From Mycobacterium malmoense (lineage in GTDB: Bacteria > Actinomycetota > Actinomycetes > Mycobacteriales > Mycobacteriaceae): a DNA stretch of 64,000 nucleotides. Under the pieces are notes generated by a model. It did not search any database and had not been told where the DNA came from. It saw only the letters and a program-made list of their open reading frames with translations. The DNA is taken from the NCBI RefSeq assembly GCF_019645855.1, contig NZ_CP080999.1:1984001-2048000 (forward strand), read 5' to 3'. This document shows, piece after piece, positions 50,707 to 60,281 of the stretch. Position 1 is the first letter of the stretch; each line of letters opens with the position of its first letter. The translations under genes were made by a program, and so were the position numbers.

Positions 50707-52563
50707 GTGGCATCGTCTTCGGCGCCGGTGCACCCCGCCCGCTACATATCGGTTTTCTTGTTCCTGCTCATCGGCGTCTACCTGCTGGTGTTTCTGACGG
50801 GCGACAAGCGCGCCGCCCCCAAGCTCGGCATCGACCTGCAGGGCGGCACCCGCGTCACGTTGACCGCTCGCACCCCGGACGGCTCGGCGCCGAGCCGGGA
50901 GGCCCTGGCACAGGCGCAGCAGATCATCAGCGCGCGGGTCAACGGGCTCGGCGTGTCCGGGTCGGAGGTCGTTGTCGACGGCGACAACCTGGTCATCACG
51001 GTGCCCGGGAACGACGGCAACGAGGCCCGCAACCTCGGACAGACCGCGCGGCTCTACATCCGGCCGGTGCTCAACTCGGTGCCGGCGCAGAGCGCCGAGC
51101 CCAAGCCGCCGCCCCACCAGCCCGCCGGACCGGCGCCCGGGGCCCCTGCCGGACCGGGTGGACCGGCACCCGGCCAACTGGGGCCGGGACCCGGCCAATT
51201 GGCGCCGGGACCGGGCCAACTGGCACCGGCACCGGGCCAACTGGCGCCGGGACCCGGCCAACTGGCACCGGCACCGGGCCAACCGGCGCCGACCGGCCAA
51301 CCGGGCACCCAACCGCGGCCCTACCCGCAGGACCCGCCGCCGACACCCAGCCCGGAGCCGGCTCCGGCCCCGGCTTCTGGGGCGCCGGCCGAGCAGCCCG
51401 CGCCGTCGGCCGAGCAGCCGGCCCCGCCGGACCCGCGCAAGGATCTCGCCGAGCGCATCGACGATGAGAAGAAGTGGCGGCAGAGCACCCGCCAGGGCAT
51501 TCAGTTCCTGGCCCTGCAGTTCCAGGCGACCCAGTGCGACAAAAAAGACATCCTGGCCGGCAACGACGACCCGGCCCTGCCGCTGGTGACCTGCTCGACC
51601 GACCACAAGGTGGCGTACCTGCTGGGGCCGTCGATCATCAGCGGCGACCAGATCCAGAACGCCACGTCGGGCATGAACCAGCACGGCATCGGCTACGTCG
51701 TCGATCTGCAGTTCAAGCCGGCGGCGGCAAACACCTGGGCGGACTTCACCGCGGCCCACATCGGCACCCAGACCGCCTTCACGCTGGACTCGCAGGTCGT
51801 CAGCGCCCCGATGATCCAAGAGGCCATCCCCGGCGGCCGCACCCAGATCACCGGGGGAGATCCGCCGTTCACCGCCGCATCCGCGCGCCAGCTGGCCAAC
51901 GTCCTGAAATACGGGTCGCTGCCGCTGTCCTTCGAATCGTCGGAAGCTCAAACCGTTTCGGCGACACTGGGATTGACCTCGCTACGCGCGGGTCTGATCG
52001 CCGGTGCGATCGGCTTGCTGTTGGTGTTGCTGTATTCGTTGGCGTACTACCGGATACTCGGATTGCTCACGGCGTTGTCGTTAGTTGCTTCCGGCGCAAT
52101 GGTTTTCGCGATCCTGGTGCTCCTGGGCCGATATATCAACTACACCCTGGACCTGGCGGGCATCGCGGGTCTGATCATCGGTATCGGCACCACCGCCGAC
52201 TCTTTCGTGGTGTTCTTCGAACGCATCAAAGACGAGATCCGCGAAGGCCGTTCGTTCCGTTCGGCGGTGCCGCGGGGCTGGGTGAGGGCACGCAAGACGA
52301 TAGTGTCGGGCAATGCCGTCACGTTCCTGGCCGCCGCTGTGCTGTATTTCCTGGCGATCGGCCAGGTGAAGGGATTCGCCTTCACTTTGGGCCTCACGAC
52401 GATCCTCGACCTGGTGGTGGTGTTCCTGGTGACCTGGCCGCTGGTATACCTGGCCTCCAAGTCTTCGAGGCTGGCAAAGCCCGCGTACAACGGCCTGGGA
52501 GCGGTTCAGCGGGTCGCCCGCGAACGCCGGGCTTCGGCGCACGTGAAGACGGGACGGGGATAG
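50707..52563 (+). CDS. secD: Protein translocase subunit SecD
   Basis: A 618-residue membrane protein. Helix 1 (YISVFLFLLIGVYLLVFL), the large periplasmic P1 domain with GIDLQGGTRVTL, then five helices from ~430 with SLRAGLIAGAIGLLLVLLYS and GLIIGIGTTADSFVVFFERI. SecDF uses the proton gradient to finish export. Within P1 (about 135-245) is a Pro/Gly/Gln-rich insert with a 7-residue tandem repeat. GTG 50707 follows AAGGAG and a closer AAGGA. Confidence 0.94.
   Translation: MASSSAPVHPARYISVFLFLLIGVYLLVFLTGDKRAAPKLGIDLQGGTRVTLTARTPDGSAPSREALAQAQQIISARVNGLGVSGSEVVVDGDNLVITVPGNDGNEARNLGQTARLYIRPVLNSVPAQSAEPKPPPHQPAGPAPGAPAGPGGPAPGQLGPGPGQLAPGPGQLAPAPGQLAPGPGQLAPAPGQPAPTGQPGTQPRPYPQDPPPTPSPEPAPAPASGAPAEQPAPSAEQPAPPDPRKDLAERIDDEKKWRQSTRQGIQFLALQFQATQCDKKDILAGNDDPALPLVTCSTDHKVAYLLGPSIISGDQIQNATSGMNQHGIGYVVDLQFKPAAANTWADFTAAHIGTQTAFTLDSQVVSAPMIQEAIPGGRTQITGGDPPFTAASARQLANVLKYGSLPLSFESSEAQTVSATLGLTSLRAGLIAGAIGLLLVLLYSLAYYRILGLLTALSLVASGAMVFAILVLLGRYINYTLDLAGIAGLIIGIGTTADSFVVFFERIKDEIREGRSFRSAVPRGWVRARKTIVSGNAVTFLAAAVLYFLAIGQVKGFAFTLGLTTILDLVVVFLVTWPLVYLASKSSRLAKPAYNGLGAVQRVARERRASAHVKTGRG
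51163..51288. repeat. 21-bp (7-residue) tandem repeat in secD
   Basis: Six units in frame encode P-(A/G)-P-G-Q-(L/P)-(A/G), for example PGPGQLA and PAPGQLA alternating. This is a low-complexity extension of the extracytoplasmic SecD domain. Confidence 0.85.
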
Positions 52564-52566
52564 CGC

Positions 52567-53856
52567 ATGACTTCCTCCAAGGCGTCCAAAGAGAAGACCG
52601 AAACCGAGGCGGCCGAAATCACCGAACCGACGTCGGGCGCCGTGGAGCCGACCGACGGCTCCGACCAGCCGCCGCGTCACGGCTTCATTTCCCGGCTCTA
52701 CACGGGCACGGGCGCGTTCGAGGTGGTCGGACGCCGCCGGCTGTGGTACGGCATCAGCGGAGCGATCGTCGCGGTGGCAATCGCCAGCATCGTCTTGCGG
52801 GGCTTCACTTTCGGGATCGATTTCAAGGGCGGCACCACGGTGTCGATGCCCGCCGCGGGCGCGACGGGCACGGTCCAGACCGCGCAGGTGTCCGACGTCT
52901 TCCGGAAGACCCTCGGCAGTGAGCCGGAGTCGGTGGTGATCGTCGGCAGCGGCGCGTCGGCGACGGCGCAGATCCGTTCCGAACATCTGTCCAACGACCA
53001 GACGACGAAGCTGCGCAACGCCCTGTTCGAGGCGTTCCAGCCCAAGGGCGCCGACGGCAAGCCCAGCAAGCAGGCCATCAGCGACTCGGCGGTGTCGGAG
53101 ACCTGGGGCGGTCAGATCACCAAGAAGGCGTTGATCGCGCTGGTGGTGTTCCTGGCGCTGGTCAGCCTGTACATCACCGTGCGCTACGAGCGCTACATGG
53201 CCATCTCCGCGCTGACGACCATGTGTTTCGACCTGACCGTCACCGCCGGCGTGTACTCACTGGTCGGCTTCGAGGTCAGCCCGGCCACGGTCATCGGCCT
53301 GCTGACGATCCTCGGTTTCTCGCTCTACGACACGGTCATCGTGTTCGACAAGGTCGAGGAGAACACCCACGGGTTCCAGCACACCAACCGGCGCACCTTC
53401 GCCGAGCAGGCCAACCTGGCGATCAACCAGACGTTCATGCGTTCCATCAACACCAGCCTGATCTCGGTGTTGCCGGTGCTGGCACTGATGGTGGTGGCCG
53501 TCTGGTTGCTGGGCGTCGGCACGCTGAAGGACCTGGCGCTGGTGCAGCTGATCGGCATCCTGGTGGGCACCTACTCCTCGATCTTCTTCGCGACCCCGCT
53601 GCTGGTCACGCTGCGGGAACGCACCAAGCTGGTGCGCACCCACACCCGCCGGGTCGTCAAACGGCGCAGCCCCGGCTCGCCGGCCGAGGCGGAAACGGCC
53701 TCCGACACCTCCGACGGGGAATCGGCCGCGGACACCACCACCGGCGCCGCCGCGTCCAGCTCTCCCGCACCGAGCAAACCGGCGCCGGGCGCGCGCCCGG
53801 CGCGGCCGACCGGGACCCGGCGTCCGACCGGCAAGCGGAACGCCGGCCGGCGGTAG
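52567..53856 (+). CDS. secF: Protein translocase subunit SecF
   Basis: A 429-residue protein with six helices. FTFGIDFKGGTTVSMPA after helix 1, and later FDLTVTAGVYSLVGFEVSPA and GFSLYDTVIVFDKVEENT, are the SecF marks around the proton path. The C-terminal ~85 residues are disordered, Ser/Ala/Pro- then Arg-rich. Starts 3 bp after the secD stop. Confidence 0.95.
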   Translation: MTSSKASKEKTETEAAEITEPTSGAVEPTDGSDQPPRHGFISRLYTGTGAFEVVGRRRLWYGISGAIVAVAIASIVLRGFTFGIDFKGGTTVSMPAAGATGTVQTAQVSDVFRKTLGSEPESVVIVGSGASATAQIRSEHLSNDQTTKLRNALFEAFQPKGADGKPSKQAISDSAVSETWGGQITKKALIALVVFLALVSLYITVRYERYMAISALTTMCFDLTVTAGVYSLVGFEVSPATVIGLLTILGFSLYDTVIVFDKVEENTHGFQHTNRRTFAEQANLAINQTFMRSINTSLISVLPVLALMVVAVWLLGVGTLKDLALVQLIGILVGTYSSIFFATPLLVTLRERTKLVRTHTRRVVKRRSPGSPAEAETASDTSDGESAADTTTGAAASSSPAPSKPAPGARPARPTGTRRPTGKRNAGRR

Positions 53857-53861
53857 GCGCG

Positions 53862-55511
53862 ATGCCCACCTGGTCTCGGCGAACTGGGGGCATTGTCGTC
53901 TTGGCCGCGACGTTCGCGGCGGCCTACCCGTTGGCCGCGTGTTCCGGCGGCGCCGCCTCGGAGATCGACTACGTGGTCGACGGGCCGCTGGTCACCTACA
54001 ACACCAACACGGTCGTGGGTGCCGCGTCGGCGGGAGCGCAGGCGTTTGCCCGCACGCTCACCGGCTTCGGCTATCACGGCCCGGACGGACAGGTCGTGGC
54101 CGACCGTGACTTCGGCACCATCTCGGTCGTGGGCGGTGCGCCGCTGGTCCTCGATTACCAGATCGCCGACAACGCCGTCTACTCCGACGGCAAGCCGGTG
54201 ACCTGCGACGACCTCGTGCTCGCCTGGGCGGCGCAGTCCGGCCGGTTTGCCGGCTTCGACGCCGCCACCCAGGCCGGCTACGTCGACGTCGCCAACGTCG
54301 AGTGCATGCCGGGGCAAAAGAAGGCGCGGGTGTCTTTCGTCCCGGACCGCAGCGTCGTCGACTACACCCAGCTCTTCACCGCGACGTCGATGATGCCGTC
54401 GCACGTCATCGCCGACCAGCTGAACGTCGACGTGACCGCGGCCCTGCTGAGCAACGACGCGCCGCTGGTGCAGCAGATCGCGAAGCTATGGAACACCGCC
54501 TGGGACCTCAAGCCCGGCCTGGACCTGAAGCGCTTCCCGTCGTCGGGACCGTACAAGATCGAATCGATCCTCGACGGTGGCGCGGTGGTGCTCGTCGCCA
54601 ACGACCGCTGGTGGGGTCCCAAGGCGATCACCAAGCGGATCACGGTGTGGCCGCAGGGGGCCGACATCCAGGACCGGGTCACCAACCGCAGCGTCGACGT
54701 GGTCGACGTCGCGGTCGGGTCCTCGGGGGCGCTTGCCACCCCGGACAACTACGAGCGCACCGATTCGCCGTCGGCCGGCATCGAGCAGCTGATCTTTGCG
54801 CCGCAGGGACCGTTTTCGCGGGCCAAGGCCCGGCGCGCGTTCGCGCTGTGCACGCCGCGCGACGCGATCGCGCACGACGCCGGGGTGCCGATCGCCAATT
54901 CACGCCTGGACCCGGCCACCGACGACGCCCTCGCCGCCGGCGACGGTGCCACCGAGGCGGCGCCGTTCGGCCACGCGGATCCCGCGGCCGCCCGCGACGC
55001 GCTGGGTGGCGCGCCGCTGACGGCGCGGATCGGCTACCGGGGACCCAATGCGCGGCTGGCGGTCACCGTCGGCATCATCACCAAATCCTGCGCCGCGGCC
55101 GGGATCACGGTCTCCAACGTCAGGCTGGATTCCTCGGGGCCCCAGGCACTCAAGGACGGAAAGATCGACGTGCTGCTGGCCAGCACCGGCGGGGCCACCG
55201 GCAGCGGATCGACCGGATCGTCGGCGATGGACGCCTACGACCTGCACAGCGGCAACGGCAACAACCTGTCCGGCTATGCAAATCCCCAAGTCGACAGCGT
55301 GATCGGCGCGCTGGCGGTGTCGGCCGACCCCGCCGAGCGGGTCAGGCTGCTGGCGCAAGCGGCCCCGGTACTCTGGGCCGACATGCCGACCCTGCCCCTG
55401 TACCGGCAGCAGCGCACGCTGCTGATGTCGAAGAAGATGTATGCCGTCGGCCGGAATCCGACCCGTTGGGGCGCGGGCTGGAACATGGACCGCTGGGCGC
55501 TAATACAGTGA
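53862..55511 (+). CDS. Peptide-binding lipoprotein of ABC type (Rv2585c-like)
   Basis: A 549-residue extracytoplasmic substrate-binding protein (SBP family 5, DppA/OppA-like). Signal peptide with lipobox LAAC, Cys27 being lipidated. The body has SDGKPVTCDDLVLAW, SGPYKIESI and TLPLYRQQ, usual for the family. It probably binds a peptide; no permease or ATPase lies next door. Same place as Rv2585c between secF and apt. Confidence 0.9.
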   Translation: MPTWSRRTGGIVVLAATFAAAYPLAACSGGAASEIDYVVDGPLVTYNTNTVVGAASAGAQAFARTLTGFGYHGPDGQVVADRDFGTISVVGGAPLVLDYQIADNAVYSDGKPVTCDDLVLAWAAQSGRFAGFDAATQAGYVDVANVECMPGQKKARVSFVPDRSVVDYTQLFTATSMMPSHVIADQLNVDVTAALLSNDAPLVQQIAKLWNTAWDLKPGLDLKRFPSSGPYKIESILDGGAVVLVANDRWWGPKAITKRITVWPQGADIQDRVTNRSVDVVDVAVGSSGALATPDNYERTDSPSAGIEQLIFAPQGPFSRAKARRAFALCTPRDAIAHDAGVPIANSRLDPATDDALAAGDGATEAAPFGHADPAAARDALGGAPLTARIGYRGPNARLAVTVGIITKSCAAAGITVSNVRLDSSGPQALKDGKIDVLLASTGGATGSGSTGSSAMDAYDLHSGNGNNLSGYANPQVDSVIGALAVSADPAERVRLLAQAAPVLWADMPTLPLYRQQRTLLMSKKMYAVGRNPTRWGAGWNMDRWALIQ

Positions 55512-56050
55512 CCGGTGTCAGCGGGAGGGCGCCGGTGGCCGACCTGATCGCGTCGTTGACGCGGCAGGTCGCCGATTTTCCGCGGCCGGGCGTCCAGTTC
55601 AAGGACCTCACCCCGTTGTTCGCCGATCGGGAGGCGATGACGGCGGTGACCGACGCGTTGGCCGGCATCGCGTCCGGCGCCGACCTGGTGGCCGGCATCG
55701 ACTCCCGCGGCTTTTTGGTCGCGGCGGCCGTCGCCGACCGGCTGGGCATCGGCGTGCTGGCCATCCGCAAGGGCGGCAAGCTGCCGCCCCCGGTGCACGC
55801 CGAGCACTACGACCTGGAGTACGGCAGCGCCACCCTGGAGATTCCCGCCGAGGGCGTCGATCTGCGCGGCCGCGACGTCGTGATCGTCGACGACGTGCTG
55901 GCCACCGGCGGCACCCTCGCCGCGGCGACGAGGTTGCTGAAACGCGCCGGGGCCAACGTGACGGCGGCGGCGGTGGTCATGGAACTCACCGCGCTGGGCG
56001 GCCGCCAGGCGCTCGCGCCGTTGCCGGTGTACAGCTTGAGCCGCGCCTAA
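55508..56050 (+). CDS. apt: Adenine phosphoribosyltransferase
   Basis: About 180 residues. FPRPGVQFKDLTPLFADREAM region (split as PRPGVQFKDLTPL), GIDSRGFLVAAAVA, and the PRPP loop VVIVDDVLATGGT show a type I APRT, which turns adenine and PRPP into AMP. GTG 55508 overlaps the lipoprotein stop; GTG 55535, with a good GGGAGGG site, is an alternative and perhaps better start. Confidence 0.93.
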   Translation: MTGVSGRAPVADLIASLTRQVADFPRPGVQFKDLTPLFADREAMTAVTDALAGIASGADLVAGIDSRGFLVAAAVADRLGIGVLAIRKGGKLPPPVHAEHYDLEYGSATLEIPAEGVDLRGRDVVIVDDVLATGGTLAAATRLLKRAGANVTAAAVVMELTALGGRQALAPLPVYSLSRA

Positions 56051-56093
56051 CCGCCCGACTTTGGCGATATCCTCGAGATCGGAGGTGACCAAC

Positions 56094-58442
56094 GTGGCCG
56101 ACGATCAGGGCACAACGCAGGCTCTTGACGCGCCCGCGGAGTCGCCGGTGGCCACTGAGCCGGCCGAGACGCTCAAGACGTCCAGCAGCGCCTCACGCCG
56201 GGTCCGGGCCCGGCTGGCCCGGCGGATGACCGCCCAGCGCAGCACGCTCAATCCCGTGCTCGAACCGCTGGTGGCGGTGCACCGGGAGATCTATCCCAAG
56301 GCGAACCTGTCGATGCTGCAGCGGGCCTTCGAGGTGGCCGACCAAAGGCATGCCACCCAGTTGCGGCATTCCGGTGATCCCTACATCACCCACCCGCTGG
56401 CCGTCGCCAACATCCTGGCCGAATTGGGCATGGACACCACCACTTTGGTGGCCGCGCTGCTGCACGACACCGTCGAGGACACCGGCTACACGCTGGAGGC
56501 TTTGAGCGAGGAATTCGGCGAGGAGGTGGGCCACCTCGTCGACGGCGTGACCAAGCTGGACCGGGTCGTGCTGGGCAGCGCCGCCGAGGGCGAGACCATC
56601 CGCAAGATGATCACCGCCATGGCCCGCGACCCGCGGGTGCTGGTGATCAAGGTCGCCGACCGGCTGCACAACATGCGCACCATGCGCTTCCTGCCCCCGG
56701 AAAAGCAGGCCCGCAAGGCCCGCGAGACGCTGGAAGTCATTGCGCCCCTGGCGCATCGGCTGGGGATGGCCAGCGTCAAGTGGGAGCTGGAAGACCTGTC
56801 GTTCGCGATCCTGCACCCCAAGAAGTACGAGGAGATCGTCCGGCTGGTCGCCGGCCGCGCGCCGTCCCGCGACACCTACCTGGCCAAGGTCCGCACCGAG
56901 ATCGTCAACACCCTGGGTGCGTCGAAGATCAAGGCGACGGTGGAGGGCCGGCCCAAGCACTATTGGTCGATCTACCAGAAGATGATCGTCAAGGGCCGCG
57001 ACTTCGACGACATCCACGACCTGGTCGGCATCCGCATCCTGTGCGACGAGATCCGCGACTGTTATGCCGCCGTCGGCGTGGTGCATTCGCTGTGGCAGCC
57101 GATGGCGGGGCGGTTCAAGGACTACATCGCCCAGCCGCGGTACGGTGTGTACCAGTCGCTGCACACCACCGTGGTCGGGCCGGAGGGCAAGCCGCTGGAG
57201 GTGCAGATCCGCACCCGCGACATGCACCGCACCGCCGAATACGGCATCGCCGCGCACTGGCGCTACAAGGAAGCCAAGGGCCGCAACGGCGTTCCGCACC
57301 CGCACGCCGCCGCCGAGATCGACGACATGGCCTGGATGCGTCAGCTGCTCGACTGGCAGCGGGAGGCCGCCGACCCGGGTGAGTTCCTGGAGTCGCTGCG
57401 CTACGACCTCGCGGTGCAAGAGCTTTTCGTCTTCACCCCCAAGGGCGACGTCATCACGCTGCCGACCGGGTCGACGCCGGTGGACTTCGCCTACGCGGTG
57501 CACACCGAGGTCGGCCACCGCTGCATCGGCGCCCGGGTCAACGGGCGGCTGGTGGCGCTGGAACGCAAGCTCGAAAACGGCGAAGTCGTCGAGGTTTTCA
57601 CGTCCAAGGCGCCCAACGCCGGGCCGTCGCGCGACTGGCAGCAGTTCGTGGTGTCCCCGCGCGCGAAGACGAAGATCCGGCAGTGGTTCGCCAAGGAACG
57701 CCGGGAGGAGGCGCTGGAGGCCGGCAAGGAGGCGATGGCCCGCGAGGTACGCCGGGGCGGACTTCCGTTGCAGCGCTTGGTGAATGGCGAGTCCATGGCG
57801 GCGGTGGCCCGCGAGCTGCATTACACCGACGTGTCCGCGCTCTACACCGCCATCGGGGAGGGGCACGTGTCGGCCCGGCACGCCGTGCAGCGGCTGCTGG
57901 CCGAGCTCGGCGGCATCGACCAGGCCGAGGAGGAGCTGGCCGAGCGGTCGACGCCGGCGACCATGCTGCGCCGCCCGCGCAGCACCGACGACGTCGGGGT
58001 CTCGGTCCCCGGCGCCCCGGGGGTGCTGACCAAGCTGGCCAAGTGCTGCACGCCGGTGCCGGGCGACCAGATCATGGGCTTCGTCACCCGCGGCGGTGGG
58101 GTCAGCGTGCACCGCACCGACTGCACCAATGCCGCGTCGCTGCAACAACAATCCGAGCGCATCATCGAGGTGCTGTGGGCGCCGTCGGCGTCGTCGGTGT
58201 TCCTGGTGGCCATTCAGGTCGAGGCGCTCGACCGGCACCGGCTGCTGTCGGACATCACGCGGGTGCTGGCCGACGAGAAGGTCAACATCCTGTCGGCGTC
58301 GGTCACCACGTCCGGCGACCGGGTGGCGATCAGCCGGTTCACCTTCGAGATGGGTGACCCCAAGCACCTCGGGCACCTGCTCAACGTCGTGCGCAACGTC
58401 GAAGGCGTCTACGACGTCTACCGCGTGACGTCCGCCGCCTGA
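56094..58442 (+). CDS. relA: Bifunctional (p)ppGpp synthetase/hydrolase RelA (Rsh)
   Basis: A 782-residue Rel protein. HD hydrolase domain (about 80-230, with ALLHDTVEDTGY), synthetase domain (about 260-420, with EGRPKHYWSIYQKM and DLVGIRIL), TGS domain (FTPKGDVITLPTGSTPVDFA), a Zn-finger/helical region with KCCTPVPGD and a C-terminal ACT domain. It sets the stringent response. GTG 56094 has GGAGG 8 bp upstream and aligns with the start of M. tuberculosis Rel (MAEDQ). Confidence 0.97.
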   Translation: MADDQGTTQALDAPAESPVATEPAETLKTSSSASRRVRARLARRMTAQRSTLNPVLEPLVAVHREIYPKANLSMLQRAFEVADQRHATQLRHSGDPYITHPLAVANILAELGMDTTTLVAALLHDTVEDTGYTLEALSEEFGEEVGHLVDGVTKLDRVVLGSAAEGETIRKMITAMARDPRVLVIKVADRLHNMRTMRFLPPEKQARKARETLEVIAPLAHRLGMASVKWELEDLSFAILHPKKYEEIVRLVAGRAPSRDTYLAKVRTEIVNTLGASKIKATVEGRPKHYWSIYQKMIVKGRDFDDIHDLVGIRILCDEIRDCYAAVGVVHSLWQPMAGRFKDYIAQPRYGVYQSLHTTVVGPEGKPLEVQIRTRDMHRTAEYGIAAHWRYKEAKGRNGVPHPHAAAEIDDMAWMRQLLDWQREAADPGEFLESLRYDLAVQELFVFTPKGDVITLPTGSTPVDFAYAVHTEVGHRCIGARVNGRLVALERKLENGEVVEVFTSKAPNAGPSRDWQQFVVSPRAKTKIRQWFAKERREEALEAGKEAMAREVRRGGLPLQRLVNGESMAAVARELHYTDVSALYTAIGEGHVSARHAVQRLLAELGGIDQAEEELAERSTPATMLRRPRSTDDVGVSVPGAPGVLTKLAKCCTPVPGDQIMGFVTRGGGVSVHRTDCTNAASLQQQSERIIEVLWAPSASSVFLVAIQVEALDRHRLLSDITRVLADEKVNILSASVTTSGDRVAISRFTFEMGDPKHLGHLLNVVRNVEGVYDVYRVTSAA

Positions 58443-58539
58443 CGGCGATCGAGTGTGCGCCTACGGCTTTCGCAGTGAATCCTGGGCGCAAATTTGGCCC
58501 AAAATCACACCGTCAGCTCACACGCGATGCCCGAACGGG
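58443..58539. other. Convergent intergenic region after relA
   Basis: This 97-bp stretch between relA and the kinase-cyclophilin gene is unlike the flanking genes: it holds the AT-rich run GCGCAAATTTGGCCCAAAAT, and near its ends GAGTGTGCGC and CTCACACGCG, which are roughly complementary. It may be a two-way terminator or a dispersed mycobacterial intergenic element. Confidence 0.4.
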
Positions 58540-60249
58540 TCAGCCCAGCCGCACCGAGGTGATCGTGACCGTGCTGGCGGGCATGCCGCTTTGACGATTG
58601 CCGGCGACGCCCGCCTTGGCGATCTTGTCGAGCGTCGCCAGGCCCTCCTGGTCGACCGTGGCGAACACGGTGCACTGTGGCTCCAGTTCGGCGTCGCGGT
58701 ACACCATGAAGAACTGGCTGCCGTTGGTGTTGGGTCCGCTGGTGGCCATGGCCACGGTGCCGCGCGGGTAGATCACCGTCGCCTTGAGCGCGGGATCGCC
58801 GGCCCTGTACTGGTTGGTGGGGTATTCGTCGGCGAATTCATAGCCCGGGCCACCGCTGCCCTCGGTATCGGGGCCGCCGCACAGCAGCGTCCCCCCGTCG
58901 GGCGCGTCGACGAGGCGGCCGCATTCGGTGTTGTCGAAGAATCGTTGCGTGGCCAGGCTGGTGAAACTGTTTACCGTGCAAGGGGTTTTGGCGTTGGCGA
59001 GCTGGATGCCGATATCGCCGACGTTGGTGACGATGGTGGCGTGGATCTGGGCCGGATCCGTGGATACCCTGCCCGACGGCGGCGGGTTGACCGGCCTGCT
59101 GGCCGGGTCCGGCGAGGCCGGGTACTGGCAGTCGGCGCCGAGGTCGGCAGGAGGCGCGAACGCCGGCAACGGCGGCACGGTCTGGGCGGCCGTCGGCGAC
59201 GATCCGGCCCTGGCCGGCACCCGGGCGCGGGTCGGGGTAGTGGTTGCCGCGCTGTTCGAGGGGCCGTGGCTCTGGGTCACCAGGGAGATGACCAGGGCGA
59301 CCACCGCCGCCAGCGCGATGACCGACCCCCCGACGATGCCCAGCACCATGCGCCTGCTCAGCGCCCTCGTCGGAGGCTGCGGGGGCGCTTGCCGCGGGCC
59401 GGGCGCCGCCGCGCCGAGGGGAGCGGCCAGTGCCGCTCTGGCGGCCTCGGCGAGCTCGAGTGCCGACTGGTAGCGGGATTCGACGTCCTTGGCCATCCCG
59501 CGAGCCACCACCGCATCGAGGGCAGGCGGCACGCCGGGTGCGGCGAGGGACGGCCGCGGCGGCGGTGCGTTCACATGCGCGTTGAGCTGCTCCTCAAGGC
59601 TGTCGCCGGGGTAGGGGCGGCTTCCGGTCAGGCACTCGTACAGCACGCAGGCCAACGAATACACGTCGGCGCGGTGATCCGTTGTCCCCCTGAAGCGCTC
59701 GGGCGCCATGTACGCCACGGTGCCCATCGTGTGCCCGGTGTTGGTGAGCGTGGTGTCGGTGGCGGCGCGCGCGATCCCGAAATCGATCAGATACACGAAG
59801 TCCCGCGCGGAGGTGACCAGGATGTTCTTCGGTTTGACGTCGCGATGTATCAATCCCGCCCGGTGGGCGGTATCCAGCGCCGCCGCAACCTGTTCGATCA
59901 CCGCGACCGCGCGTTCGGGGCTGAGCCGCCCGCCGTTTTCGGCGATGTACTGGGGCAGGTCGCGGCCCTCGATCAGGCGCATGTCGACATACAGCCGACC
60001 GTCGATGTCGCCATAGCCGTGGATGGGCACCACGTGCGGGTCGTTGAGGCTCGCCGCTATGCGGGCCTCGCGGCGAAACCGTTGCTGAAACTGGTGGTCC
60101 TCGGCCAGATGCGGCGGCAGGACCTTGAGCGCGACCACCCGGTCGGTGGTGGCGTCGTAGGCGCGGTACACCTGCCCCATCCCGCCGTGGCCCAACACGT
60201 CCAGCAATTGGTACTGGCCGAATGACTTCCCGGACAAGGCCATCGCCAC
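58540..60249 (-). CDS. Ser/Thr protein kinase fused through a membrane helix to a cyclophilin domain
   Basis: A 569-residue protein. Kinase domain (about 13-275): P-loop GHGGMG (20-25), Lys42 (VALKVL), HRDVKPKN (135-142), DFG (156-158), a Thr-rich activation loop and MAPE. One membrane helix at 301-324, a Thr/Ala/Pro linker, and an extracellular cyclophilin domain (about 365-569) with GPNTNGSQFFMVY. That domain aligns along its whole length with the neighbouring PpiB. The catalytic Arg is kept (Arg445), but the His before it is Gly444 and the Gln is Leu456, so isomerase activity may be weak. A GTG at 60249 or ATG at 60243 is the start. Confidence 0.9.
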   Translation of the reverse strand: MAMALSGKSFGQYQLLDVLGHGGMGQVYRAYDATTDRVVALKVLPPHLAEDHQFQQRFRREARIAASLNDPHVVPIHGYGDIDGRLYVDMRLIEGRDLPQYIAENGGRLSPERAVAVIEQVAAALDTAHRAGLIHRDVKPKNILVTSARDFVYLIDFGIARAATDTTLTNTGHTMGTVAYMAPERFRGTTDHRADVYSLACVLYECLTGSRPYPGDSLEEQLNAHVNAPPPRPSLAAPGVPPALDAVVARGMAKDVESRYQSALELAEAARAALAAPLGAAAPGPRQAPPQPPTRALSRRMVLGIVGGSVIALAAVVALVISLVTQSHGPSNSAATTTPTRARVPARAGSSPTAAQTVPPLPAFAPPADLGADCQYPASPDPASRPVNPPPSGRVSTDPAQIHATIVTNVGDIGIQLANAKTPCTVNSFTSLATQRFFDNTECGRLVDAPDGGTLLCGGPDTEGSGGPGYEFADEYPTNQYRAGDPALKATVIYPRGTVAMATSGPNTNGSQFFMVYRDAELEPQCTVFATVDQEGLATLDKIAKAGVAGNRQSGMPASTVTITSVRLG

Positions 60250-60281
60250 CGGTCTCCTCCCCGCAGGCGCCGCTTAGGCGG

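Noticed and set aside
56193..58376. A 727-codon open frame opposite relA
   Set aside because: Long antisense frames are common in GC-rich DNA with strong third-base bias; its translation has no family motif and relA on the other strand is certain.
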